Assembly: GCA_024276815.1 (NCBI GenBank)
Contig: JAJRWM010000136.1
Location: 1-9,671 of the forward strand
Length of the DNA: 9,671 nucleotides
From: a bacterium
Lineage (GTDB): Bacteria > JACRDZ01 > JAJRWM01
Direction of reading: 5' to 3'
Positions 1 to 6,365 of the stretch are shown piece by piece. The position numbers and the translations under genes are program-made. A model generated the notes under the pieces. That model was given only the letters and a program-made list of their open reading frames with translations, was not told where the DNA came from and did no database searches. The first letter of the stretch is position 1. The number at the start of each line of letters is the position of its first letter.

Positions 1-1194
1 GGGTTGGCTACATTGTGTGGTTTGGCAATGGGCCAGGTTGTAACCAGGATGAAGTTGCCGGCGGTCACTGGTTATGTGTTAATCGGAGTGATTCTGGGAA
101 AATCCATCTGCGGCGTTTTCAGTTCGGCAATGCTCGAGCAGACCAATGTTGTCAACGCTCTGGCTATAAGCTTCATCGCGTTTGCGATTGGCGAGGAGTT
201 GGAGTTTCACACGCTGAAAAAACTGGGGAAGAGCATTGTTCTGATTAGTATTTTCGAAGCTCTCGGAGCTTTTGTGCTGGTGACTGGCGCCATGTATTAT
301 ATGGTGCACAAGTTATACTTGGCCCTGGTGCTGGGCGCCGTGGCCTCGGCGACGGCTCCGGCGGCGACCTTGATGGTTCTGAGGGAAACAAAAGCCAAAG
401 GCGTTCTGACGACAACCCTGATGGCGGTGGTGGGTATTGACGACGCGATGGCTCTTATTCTGTATGGTTTCGCGTCATCAATAGCCAAGGTTCTTATGTT
501 GCCGGGCAATAAACTGTCAATTGCTAGTATTGTCTTCACCCCCTCCCTGGAAATAATGGGAGCGATCGTTCTGGGAATAGCCAGCGGTCTGGTGTTGAGC
601 TTTTTCGCTCCCCGGGTTCGCAACCAGAATGAGTTGTTAATATTGGTGGTGGGAATATTATTATTCAATACCGGACTGGCCCAGCATTTTCATGTTTCAG
701 AGTTGCTGTCCAACATGGCGGTGGGAATTACCCTATGCAACGCTGTGCCCAGCATTACCAAGCGGGTCTTCAGGCTGACCGCCACGATAACGCCGCCCAT
801 ATATGTCATGTTCTTTGTCCTGGCCGGGGCGAGATTGCAGATAGACCTGATTAGTGTGGTTGGTGTTTTGGGCCTTGTCTACACTCTGGCGCGGATTATT
901 GGCAAGGTTGGCGGAGCGGCTTTGGGAGGTTCTCTCGCCAAGGCGCCCGAACCGGTCAGAAAATACCTGGGGCTTGGTCTCTTGTCGCAAATTGGCGTCG
1001 CGATAGGTTTGGCGATTATGATTCATCAGGAATTTCCCGCCAGTATCTATGGCAAAGCCGGCACCCAAATGGGGCTTTGGGTCGTGAATATTCTGCTCTT
1101 TACCACCATTATCACCGAATTCATTGGTCCTATCCTGACCAAATACGCTGTGACCAAGGCTGGCGAGGCCAACCTCTTGAAGCAAGCGGACTAA
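1..1194 (+). CDS. CPA2-type cation:proton antiporter (5' partial)
   Basis: Integral membrane Na+(or K+)/H+ exchanger, about 396 visible residues and almost all hydrophobic helices. It begins with the family's first-helix pattern LPAVTGYVLIGVILGKS (residues about 18-34 from the TTG at position 4). The likely ion-binding core is visible: an unwound-helix segment ATAPAATLMVLRE (about 116-128), then VVGIDDAMAL (about 142-151) with an Asp-Asp pair, which in this superfamily usually marks electrogenic transport. The frame is open to base 1 and no SD can be seen before the TTG at 4. Relatives normally have some 10-15 residues before the first conserved helix, so I treat the gene as cut at the window edge. 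It ends shortly after the last helix (…KQAD), with no C-terminal RCK/TrkA-N or USP domain, unlike KefB/KefC. The family is secure; ion specificity is not. Confidence 0.88.
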   Translation, partial: GLATLCGLAMGQVVTRMKLPAVTGYVLIGVILGKSICGVFSSAMLEQTNVVNALAISFIAFAIGEELEFHTLKKLGKSIVLISIFEALGAFVLVTGAMYYMVHKLYLALVLGAVASATAPAATLMVLRETKAKGVLTTTLMAVVGIDDAMALILYGFASSIAKVLMLPGNKLSIASIVFTPSLEIMGAIVLGIASGLVLSFFAPRVRNQNELLILVVGILLFNTGLAQHFHVSELLSNMAVGITLCNAVPSITKRVFRLTATITPPIYVMFFVLAGARLQIDLISVVGVLGLVYTLARIIGKVGGAALGGSLAKAPEPVRKYLGLGLLSQIGVAIGLAIMIHQEFPASIYGKAGTQMGLWVVNILLFTTIITEFIGPILTKYAVTKAGEANLLKQAD

Positions 1195-1219
1195 AGCGAA
1201 TTAAAACCCGAGGTAAGGA

Positions 1220-1254
1220 TGTGGACAAGTCGAAGACTTATTCACAACTCCACA
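1220..1254. other. Two DnaA-box-like 9-mers within an inverted repeat
   Basis: TTATTCACA (1238-1246) matches the TTATNCACA consensus exactly. TGTGGACAA (1220-1228) reads TTGTCCACA on the minus strand, one mismatch from TTATCCACA. The two face opposite ways. The same stretch can fold: TGTGGA (1220-1225) pairs with TCCACA (1249-1254), and AAGTC (1227-1231) pairs with GACTT (1235-1239) around a GAA loop. No dnaA, dnaN or AT-rich unwinding element is nearby, so this is not called an origin. It could be a DnaA-binding or titration site, an mRNA 3' structure of the antiporter, or chance. Confidence 0.3.
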
Positions 1255-1452
1255 GCTTCTGCTAAAGATTAAGACAAGCGAATGATTAGGATGCCAACAA
1301 CAGCATCGATAGATACGGGCGACAAAAAACGCGCGAAAATTCTTGACACGACCCCATTGATTTGACCGCGCTTTGCTTTAGACAAGGTCGTAACCCTGCT
1401 ATAGATCTATGCTTATGAAACCCGGGCGATTCCGGGGTGACCAACCAAACGT

Positions 1453-1472
1453 CCCGTCACCACACTGACGGG
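1453..1472 (-). terminator. Candidate weak terminator hairpin after the TPR operon
   Basis: CCCGTCA (1453-1459) and TGACGGG (1466-1472) form a perfect 7-bp stem with a 6-base loop, 22 bases beyond the stop of the minus-strand TPR gene. On the minus strand it is followed by a T/G-rich stretch (ACGTTTGGTTGG) rather than a clean U-run. It could serve convergent transcription from either side, but termination is only moderately supported. Confidence 0.35.
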
Positions 1473-1494
1473 CTGCCCGGCATGAGTCGCTTGC

Positions 1495-3267
1495 TTACAG
1501 GCCTTTAAGCATTTTTTTAGCCAAGCTGTTAAGCTCGCCCGACAAACCGTTGTCAATAGCTTTTTTCAAATACTTTTTGGCTTGTCCCGGGTCTTTCTTC
1601 TCCATATTGAGTAATGCCAGGTGATAGAGAATATAGGGATGATTAGGGGCAAGAGCCAAGGCTTTCAGGTAAGCCTTTTCCGCCAGGTCAAGCTTTTTCA
1701 GCTTGTAGTAAACAAATCCCAAAGTGTCCAGGGAACTGCTGTTGTTCTCTGACAGCTCAATGGCTTTCCTGGCCAGTCTCAAAGCTTCATCCAGGCTTTG
1801 AGACTGGTCGGCGTAAAGATAGGCGAGGTTGTTGTAAGGTTCCCAGAATTTCGGCAGGTCCTTGATCGTTTTTTGGTAATATTTAATCGCCTGACTAAAA
1901 TCTTTCTTAAACTCGAAAATTTCGCCCAGATGGTACTGCACCAAATACAGCTCAGGGTTGATTTCCAGGATTTTATTGTATGAGGCCAGAGCGTCATCAA
2001 ACAGTCCCCGCTGAACCTTTAAAGCCGCCAGGCTGGCATAACCCTTGAGGTATTTCGGGTTCTGCTTCAGAGCTTTCTGGAATTCTTTCTCCGCCTGCTG
2101 ATAGTTCTTCTCGGCCAGATAAATATTACCGAGATTTATATGGACCGCCGGCGCGTCAGGCTGAAGGCTGATGCTGGTCTCCAGGGCTTCGCGGGCAGCC
2201 CCGTACTGTTTAAGCTTCAACTCAATCATACCAACCATGTTGTAAAGTTCCGGGGCTTCCGCGTCCAGGTTGATCGCCCGTTTAAAGTTTTTTAAAGCCT
2301 GGCGGTAGTTCCGTTTATAAAAATCAACATAAGCTTTTAAAATAATGGCTCCAACGTTGTAATCCTGAGCGTTCAGGATGTATTCAGCCTGCGCCAAGGC
2401 GAGGTCATAGCGGCCAATGGAATTATAAAGCGACCCCAGTTCCAGCCGCGCTTCATAATAGTCGGGATATTTTTTGATAACCTTGTTAAAGATCTCAATC
2501 GCGCTGTCTATTTTGTTTTGCTTGATATATATTTTACCCAGTTCGACGAAAGCGGATTTCGCGTCTTCGCTATTGTTGATCGCCTCTTGTAAGCTCTGGG
2601 CCATTTTACCCCACTGCTTGACGTTCTTATACGACTTTTCAATCAGTTGTTTGGCCGCCAATGAAAGTCGGCTGTGAGGGTTTTTATCGATAATATCCAA
2701 ATAATAGCTCAAAGCTTCCTGATAGATCCTTTCCGCTTCTTCCTGGTTGCCGGCCTGGTAATAGTGATCAGCCCGGTAAAGGGGAGCGTTTAAAGCGATC
2801 AGGGTTTTGGGGTAATCTGCGACGACCTTGACCAAGTGCTTCTCCGCTTCTTCCCAGTTGCCCTGCGCCTCGGAATTAAGAGCGATCCGATAGCGGGCCT
2901 GGGCGCAGAGATTGGGATTAAACGGCTGGTTGTTCATCATCTTCTGGTAGCCGTCACGGATTATGTCCAGAAAGGCTTCCTGGGCTTTTTCATACTGTTG
3001 ATCCTTGGTGTACAACTCACCTAAAAGAAGCAGGACAATATTTCTCTGGTTCCAGTCGGGGAACCGGGTGAGGATATTCTGATAGGCGGTGATGACCTTG
3101 TTGTAATCAGCCGGGGTTGGCTGAGCGGTTTCCTCGCTCAGCACCTTATGCATGCGGGTTGCCTGATACAGGCTTTTTTCCGCCTGGTATTCATTGACTT
3201 TGGCCCGTGCTGATACCGGTATCAAGACGACTAAAAGCATGATGCCAAGCAATGGTTTCTGGAACAT
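1495..3267 (-). CDS. Secreted TPR-repeat protein (intact paralogue)
   Basis: 590-residue protein, almost entirely tetratricopeptide repeats: about 13 helix pairs with the usual pattern (for example VHINLGNIYLAEKNYQQAEK and YNNLAYLYADQSQSLDEAL). The start is taken at the ATG at 3267, eleven codons inside the longest frame, because a strong SD (CGAGGAGG, 3275-3282) lies 7 bases upstream and the protein then begins with a clean signal peptide: MFQKPLLGIMLLVVLIPVSARA, with a cleavable A-R-A site near residue 22. The product is probably exported, acting as a protein-interaction scaffold; its partners are unknown. The mature N-terminus (EYQAEKSLYQ) resembles that of the upstream TPR gene (NYKAEKELYQ), and the C-terminal halves also align, so the two are tandem paralogues. 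It is probably the last gene of a three-gene operon, 63 bases after the preceding stop. Confidence 0.88.
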   Translation of the reverse strand: MFQKPLLGIMLLVVLIPVSARAKVNEYQAEKSLYQATRMHKVLSEETAQPTPADYNKVITAYQNILTRFPDWNQRNIVLLLLGELYTKDQQYEKAQEAFLDIIRDGYQKMMNNQPFNPNLCAQARYRIALNSEAQGNWEEAEKHLVKVVADYPKTLIALNAPLYRADHYYQAGNQEEAERIYQEALSYYLDIIDKNPHSRLSLAAKQLIEKSYKNVKQWGKMAQSLQEAINNSEDAKSAFVELGKIYIKQNKIDSAIEIFNKVIKKYPDYYEARLELGSLYNSIGRYDLALAQAEYILNAQDYNVGAIILKAYVDFYKRNYRQALKNFKRAINLDAEAPELYNMVGMIELKLKQYGAAREALETSISLQPDAPAVHINLGNIYLAEKNYQQAEKEFQKALKQNPKYLKGYASLAALKVQRGLFDDALASYNKILEINPELYLVQYHLGEIFEFKKDFSQAIKYYQKTIKDLPKFWEPYNNLAYLYADQSQSLDEALRLARKAIELSENNSSSLDTLGFVYYKLKKLDLAEKAYLKALALAPNHPYILYHLALLNMEKKDPGQAKKYLKKAIDNGLSGELNSLAKKMLKGL

Positions 3268-3274
3268 GAATAAA

Positions 3275-3282
3275 CCTCCTCG
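3275..3282 (-). promoter_or_regulatory. Ribosome binding site deciding the TPR gene start
   Basis: CGAGGAGG on the minus strand, 7 bases before the ATG at 3267. It argues against the longer in-frame start at 3300, which would place this SD inside the coding region and put 11 unlikely residues before the signal peptide. Confidence 0.75.
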
Positions 3283-3291
3283 AAATAGTCC

Positions 3292-3316
3292 AGCGGCCAA
3301 TAAGTTATCGGCCGCT
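3292..3316. other. GC-rich inverted repeat between the two TPR genes
   Basis: AGCGGCC (3292-3298) pairs perfectly with GGCCGCT (3310-3316) around an 11-base, partly self-pairing loop. On the plus strand the stem is followed by TTTTATT, like an intrinsic terminator, yet no plus-strand gene ends here. On the minus (coding) strand there is only GGACTATTTC between the stem and the SD of the downstream gene. It might partly terminate, process or stabilise the operon mRNA, or block antisense transcription. Confidence 0.45.
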
Positions 3317-3330
3317 TTTATTATGCGGGG

Positions 3331-3633
3331 TCACTTTAGTTGTTCTAAAGCCTTTTGTGCCTCCGCTTTTTCCGGAAAGTCATCAGCCAGCGCCAAGGCT
3401 TTTTCCAGTTCGGCTTTAGCTTCTTTTGAGCGACCCAGTTTCTGGTAGGTTGCTCCGAGGTGATAGCGGATAGAAGGGTGTTTATCAATCACCTCAACGG
3501 CGCCCAGGAGGTTTTTCAGGGCTTTTTTATAATCGCCTCTTAAATAATAGATCCAGCCCAAAGTGTCTTTGACATTAGCGTTTTTAAAATCAATCGAGGC
3601 CGCTTTCTGAGCTAAGTTCAAAGCTTCGTCGAG
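3331..3633 (-). CDS. C-terminal part of the frameshifted TPR protein
   Basis: About 100 residues continuing the TPR protein encoded upstream, in the other reading frame. It resumes with LDEALNLAQKAASIDF at about 3633, then gives two further repeats (VKDTLGWIYYLRGDYKKALK and IRYHLGATYQKLGRSKEAKA) and ends …KALEQLK, stop at 3331-3333. It aligns well with the end of the intact paralogue (LDEALRLARKAIELSENNSS, then SLDTLGFVYYKLKKLDLAEK), so it is the lost tail of the same gene. A TTG at 3621 could in principle start it, but no SD stands before it and it would begin in the middle of a helix. I regard it as part of one broken or mis-sequenced gene. Confidence 0.8.
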   Translation of the reverse strand, partial: LDEALNLAQKAASIDFKNANVKDTLGWIYYLRGDYKKALKNLLGAVEVIDKHPSIRYHLGATYQKLGRSKEAKAELEKALALADDFPEKAEAQKALEQLK

Positions 3634-5042
3634 CCTGAGCGGTTTTGGGTCGCGTACATCCAGGCCAGATTATTGTACGCCGAAATGTTGTCAGGCGCTA
3701 ATTCGATTAGCCGGCGGTAGGCTTTTTCGGCTTCTTTGTTTTTTCCCAGTTGTTCGTTGGTGGTTCCGAGGTTCATCAAGGCCAAAAGATATTTCGGGTT
3801 TAATTCCAGCGCCTCCTCAAATTTCTTTGCCGCCTCCCGGAAATTGTTTTTACGCAGGTAGTAAACGCCCAGGCTGTAATGAGAAACCGGCAGCTTGGGA
3901 TTAACCTTGATTGCTTGTTCGTATTGAGCTTTCGCCTCGTCAAAGCGATTCATGGTCTGATAGACGTCACCCAGAAGGTTGTAGGCGACCACGTTCTTGG
4001 GGTTGCTTTCCAGTTCTTTCAACATGAGCTTTTCGGCTTTTTCCGGCTGTTTGGCGGTCAGATAGAGCTTCACCATATCCAGATAAGCTCCCGGAGGAGC
4101 GGGCTGTTTATCGGAAACCAGAGCCAGGGCTTTTTCCATTTCACTGATAGCCTCAGCCAGTTTCCTTTCCTGGATATAGAGCCGGGCCAGATTATAATGC
4201 AACTTGACGCTGTCAGGCATTACCTCAACCAGTTCGTTAAGAAGTTCGCGCGCCTTTTGGCTGTTCCCCAGACCAACGTATGATTCGGCAAGCAACTGCT
4301 TGGCCAGTATGGCGACTTTCGTGTTGGGGTAGTCCGTGATTATTTTCTGATAATCTGTGACAGCTTTTTGATAGGCCTGGGTCAGAAGTTCGGTTTCTCC
4401 GGTTTTACGGTAATGATACGCGATATATACCGGCACCTGAAGAGCCTGAGCCGTTTGGGCGTAATCTTTCTGGATTTCCTCGAAAATCCTGACCGCTTCT
4501 TCCCACTCGCCTTTTTCTTCCAGCATCCTGGCGGTATCGAACTTCGTTTTGGCTACCACCGTTGGTTTATCCGCGAACTTCTCCGCTATTTCCCGGCTCT
4601 GGGCGATGGCTTTGTCATAATCTCCCTGTTTTTCGTAAGTCCTGGCGATAACAGCCTGGGTTTTTAAAGCCAGTTGCTCGTCATCCGGATATCGTTGGGC
4701 GAGATTTTTCAATTCCGCGATCGCTTCCTCTGTTTTCCCCTGAAGCAGATACAGCTCCGTGATGCGGAAATAGAGGTTCGGCGTATTTTCCCAACCGGGA
4801 TATTTCTCCGCTAACGCCCGATATTGCTTGATTACTTTCTGAAGTGTTTCCGGGGTCGCTTTTTCCGCTTCCGGCAACTGCTGCTTGATCTTGTTGTTGA
4901 GCTGATACAGTTCTTTTTCCGCCTTGTAATTACTGGTGCCGGTGGTTTGAGAGTAAAAGGGAAACGCTGTCAAGATAAAGACCGCGAAAATAACGATGGT
5001 CAACTTACCGCGCTGATGTTTGTTGCCATTAAATGACGCCAT
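3618..5042 (-). CDS. Secreted TPR-repeat protein, frameshifted near its 3' end
   Basis: 474-codon frame with an N-terminal export signal (positively charged start, then LTIVIFAVFILTAFPF at about 14-29, possible cleavage near FYS-Q; no lipobox Cys). About ten TPR units follow, for example VAYNLLGDVYQTMNRFDEAK and LALMNLGTTNEQLGKNKEAE. The ATG at 5042 follows a G-rich SD-like run (AAGGGGGG, 8 bases upstream). The last nine or so residues (TQNRSGSTKL) are out of keeping with the repeat: the expected continuation LDEALNLAQ lies in the -1 frame. The shift therefore falls between about 3653 (end of NNLAWMYA) and 3633. The repaired protein would be about 565 residues, close to its downstream paralogue (590). 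It sits 88 bases after the PD40 gene, in the same direction. Its role is probably an exported scaffold; nothing shows a specific partner. Confidence 0.85.
   Translation of the reverse strand: MASFNGNKHQRGKLTIVIFAVFILTAFPFYSQTTGTSNYKAEKELYQLNNKIKQQLPEAEKATPETLQKVIKQYRALAEKYPGWENTPNLYFRITELYLLQGKTEEAIAELKNLAQRYPDDEQLALKTQAVIARTYEKQGDYDKAIAQSREIAEKFADKPTVVAKTKFDTARMLEEKGEWEEAVRIFEEIQKDYAQTAQALQVPVYIAYHYRKTGETELLTQAYQKAVTDYQKIITDYPNTKVAILAKQLLAESYVGLGNSQKARELLNELVEVMPDSVKLHYNLARLYIQERKLAEAISEMEKALALVSDKQPAPPGAYLDMVKLYLTAKQPEKAEKLMLKELESNPKNVVAYNLLGDVYQTMNRFDEAKAQYEQAIKVNPKLPVSHYSLGVYYLRKNNFREAAKKFEEALELNPKYLLALMNLGTTNEQLGKNKEAEKAYRRLIELAPDNISAYNNLAWMYATQNRSGSTKL
3633..3653 (-). other. Frameshift site in the TPR gene
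   Basis: Coding-strand codons read TAC GCG ACC CAA AAC CGC TCA GGC TCG in the first frame, while CTC GAC GAA GCT TTG starts the continuation (LDEAL) in the other. One lost base or two gained bases explain it. Dropping two bases at GG (3634-3635) gives ATQNRS-LDEAL, the same length as ADQSQS-LDEAL in the paralogue. No canonical X-XXY-YYZ slippery heptamer is in the right phase, so programmed shifting is unlikely. Confidence 0.75.
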
Positions 5043-5130
5043 TGGAACTGCCCCCCTTGGTAAGGAAAATGTATTATTCCTTTTCTGGTTTATCCGTGAT
5101 ATCCGTTCTAGTGTGCCTTTTGCTTGTCAT

Positions 5131-6069
5131 TCAGGGCTTGAAGTCCTCCAGCGGCACGGGAGTGTCCCAGGAGCCATCAGCTTTCAGTTTGCTGACGCAA
5201 ATATCCATGAAGCCCGTTTTACCTTCAATGTAGCAGGTCAGGTATAAATATTTTCCTGTCTTGTCAAAAGCGATACTGCCCAACAGGTCAACCGGCCAAT
5301 CCAGGTTCAGCAAGTTCGGCTGCCCCCAGGCGGCTTCGCCGGAGGAGGGCGCGACGTAAATTTTAAACAATCTATCCCTACTCCGATCGGAGAGAAAATA
5401 CACTTCATTGGTCGCCGGATTAATTGCCGGATAACGGTCATTGGTTTTGAGAGAGCTGATAGCTAAAGGACGGGGCTCATCAAAACGTCCCTCGCTGTTT
5501 TTTGTCGAGACCCAAAGCATCCATGGTTTGAAAAAATGGCTGCGGCGCGAAGCGAAGAGTATGATTTTCCCGTCGGGCGACTGACAGGGAGTTTCCTCAG
5601 AATAGATGCTGTTAAAAGGAGCCGGTAATGGCTTGGGTATTCTCCAGTCCTGTTCGCCTTTCCGGCTGAAAAAGATTTGCGGACTGCCTTTGCGAACTTC
5701 CCGGACAAAAAGCAAGGTTTTGCCATCCGCGGACAGGTTGGGTGAGTATTCCGGACGGTAGGTGTTTATCCGCGTGAGATTGACCGGCTCGCTCCAGGTG
5801 CCGTCCGCTTGTTTTCTGGTGCTGTAAAGGTCGAATTCCCCGCCCTTGCTTCCCGCTCTCTCCGGGCCTTTTTTATCGTAGCCGACATTCTGGTAAATAT
5901 CGTCATACGCCTTATATGAAAAGATAATTTCCGTTCCGTCCTGACTCACGGCCAGCGATTCTTCCCAGCCGGGGGTATTAACCCCCAGGGGGTCCGCGCC
6001 TTCCGCGAACAGCATCGCTGAAAGAAGGCAAAAGATGATAATGGTCACAAAAAAATTTCTACTTTTCAA
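5131..6069 (-). CDS. Exported PD40 (WD40-like, TolB-type) beta-propeller protein
   Basis: 312 residues. The N-terminus is a signal peptide (KSRNFFVTIIIFCLLSAMLFA, likely cut after residue 22). Five PD40-type repeats follow at about 36-50 (SLAVSQDGTEIIFSY), 107-121 (YSPNLSADGKTLLFV), 158-172 (TPCQSPDGKIILFAS), 212-226 (YPAINPATNEVYFLS) and 264-277 (GSIAFDKTGKYLYLT). Four of the connecting strands end in a W/F-x-x-P-x-x-L pattern (WSEPVNL, WRIPKPL, FDEPRPL, WDTPVPL). Such repeats fold as blades of a beta-propeller, as in TolB and in periplasmic PD40 proteins, and usually bind proteins or glycans; no catalytic residues are evident. The start is TTG at 6069, supported by GGAGG (6079-6083) 9 bases upstream and by the intact signal peptide. 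It leads the operon with the two TPR genes. Confidence 0.85.
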   Translation of the reverse strand: MKSRNFFVTIIIFCLLSAMLFAEGADPLGVNTPGWEESLAVSQDGTEIIFSYKAYDDIYQNVGYDKKGPERAGSKGGEFDLYSTRKQADGTWSEPVNLTRINTYRPEYSPNLSADGKTLLFVREVRKGSPQIFFSRKGEQDWRIPKPLPAPFNSIYSEETPCQSPDGKIILFASRRSHFFKPWMLWVSTKNSEGRFDEPRPLAISSLKTNDRYPAINPATNEVYFLSDRSRDRLFKIYVAPSSGEAAWGQPNLLNLDWPVDLLGSIAFDKTGKYLYLTCYIEGKTGFMDICVSKLKADGSWDTPVPLEDFKP

Positions 6070-6078
6070 CTACCGCTA

Positions 6079-6083
6079 CCTCC
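6079..6083 (-). promoter_or_regulatory. Ribosome binding site for the TTG-started PD40 gene
   Basis: GGAGG on the minus strand, 9 bases before the TTG at 6069. It selects this TTG over the in-frame GTG at codon 8, which would remove the charged N-terminus of the signal peptide. Confidence 0.6.
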
Positions 6084-6109
6084 ACCTGGTTTGCTTTTCG
6101 TAAAACAGT

Positions 6110-6139
6110 ATTATATAGAATAACAGTTAACTTGTGCAA
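6110..6139 (-). promoter_or_regulatory. Sigma-70-type promoter of the PD40/TPR operon
   Basis: On the minus strand a perfect -10, TATAAT (6110-6115), follows a weak -35-like TTGCAC (6134-6139) with an 18-base spacer. Transcription would begin near 6103, giving a leader of about 34 bases that contains the SD. The -10 is strong, the -35 is only 3 of 6, and placement and direction fit the gene well. Confidence 0.55.
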
Positions 6140-6157
6140 TGAAAACAAAAAAATGCC

Positions 6158-6284
6158 GGTAAGGCGTCAGTCTTCCGGGGAAAAGACCTTCTTTGTCATT
6201 CCTGTGCCAACGGGAATCCTCTGGATTCCTGCATACGCTGGCATGACACTACCAGCTAATCCCCCACTTCACTGACGCATTACC
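6158..6284. repeat. 127-bp nested palindromic repeat, MITE-like
   Basis: The ends form a 14-bp inverted repeat with one mismatch: GGTAAGGCGTCAGT (6158-6171) against ACTGACGCATTACC (6271-6284). Inside, spaced by exactly 22 bases on each side, is a 55-bp imperfect palindrome (6194-6248). Its ends are TGTCATTCC/GGCATGACA and its core GGAATCC/GGATTCC, with 18 of 27 positions pairing without gaps. TGTCATTCC-ended palindromes with GGAATCC arms are, as I recall, a common dispersed repeat type in many bacterial genomes. No clear target-site duplication is visible and no transposase is present. It lies between two divergent genes, upstream of the PD40 promoter. Confidence 0.65.
6194..6248. repeat. Inner 55-bp TGTCATTCC palindromic element
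   Basis: The central part of the larger repeat. Left half TGTCATTCCTG…GGGAATCCT and the reverse complement of the right half TGTCATGCCAG…AGGAATCCA match at both ends and diverge in the middle of each arm, as expected for an old non-autonomous palindromic element with retained ends. Confidence 0.6.
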
Positions 6285-6325
6285 CCGTGGTGCCGCGCCC
6301 CGAATTCCAATTTAACTGAATTTAA

Positions 6326-6342
6326 GGTAAGATTACCGGTAA
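6326..6342. promoter_or_regulatory. GGTAA/TTACC palindrome upstream of bshB1 (possible operator)
   Basis: GGTAA (6326-6330), TTACC (6333-6337) and GGTAA (6338-6342) alternate, forming the perfect 10-bp palindrome TTACCGGTAA. It ends 11 bases before the SD of the deacetylase gene. Two AATTTAA copies (6309-6315, 6319-6325) lie just upstream, one helical turn apart. Position suits an operator or promoter-overlapping site, but no confident -35/-10 pair was found. Confidence 0.3.
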
Positions 6343-6365
6343 TTAGCACTTGTGGAGGAACTGCA

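Larger units (their letters stand above)
1195..1494. other. Non-coding gap between convergent genes
   Basis: About 300 bases lie between the antiporter stop and the stop of the minus-strand TPR gene. No convincing gene is present. The longest plausible small frame starts at ATG 1409 (19 codons) and lacks an SD. Visible structure includes a stem with two DnaA-box-like 9-mers (1220-1254), the 10-bp palindrome ATAGATCTAT (1401-1410), a 5-bp GC stem (CCCGG 1421-1425 with CCGGG 1432-1436) and a 7-bp stem (1453-1472). A TTGACA at 1343-1348 has no matching -10 at 16-18 bp. No tRNA-like fold or repeat array was seen. Confidence 0.6.

Noticed and set aside
297-1185. Long minus-strand frames opposite the antiporter
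   Set aside because: They lie wholly within a well-supported membrane protein gene, lack an SD and show no family pattern; mirror frames of coding sequence.
1343-1405. Possible plus-strand promoter(s): TTGACA at 1343, or TTTAGA (1377)/TATAGA (1400)
   Set aside because: TTGACA has GC-rich sequence at the -10 distance. The second pair is 4 of 6 at both boxes, and there is no plus-strand gene downstream to use it.
1409-1468. 19-codon frame from ATG 1409 to TGA
   Set aside because: No SD, no recognisable sequence, and it runs through both hairpins of a convergent gap; likely chance.
3639-3650. ACCCAAAAC as a programmed -1 frameshift signal
   Set aside because: The codon phase is CAA-AAC. Slipping back gives CCA-AAA with a P-site mismatch, and no downstream pseudoknot or stem is evident.
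3879-4667. Plus-strand frames opposite the TPR gene with hydrophobic-looking sequence
   Set aside because: They are reverse-strand shadows of repetitive Lys/Glu/Ala-rich TPR codons, which read as Phe/Leu/Ser-rich; no start signals.
5062-5082. AAGGAA/TTCCTT 6-bp stem in the PD40-TPR gap
   Set aside because: AT-rich, 9-base loop, no U-run in the coding direction; too weak to call a terminator or attenuator.
6328-6333. TAAGAT as the -10 of bshB1
   Set aside because: Only 4 of 6, with no acceptable -35 at 16-18 bp; left as an unplaced promoter.
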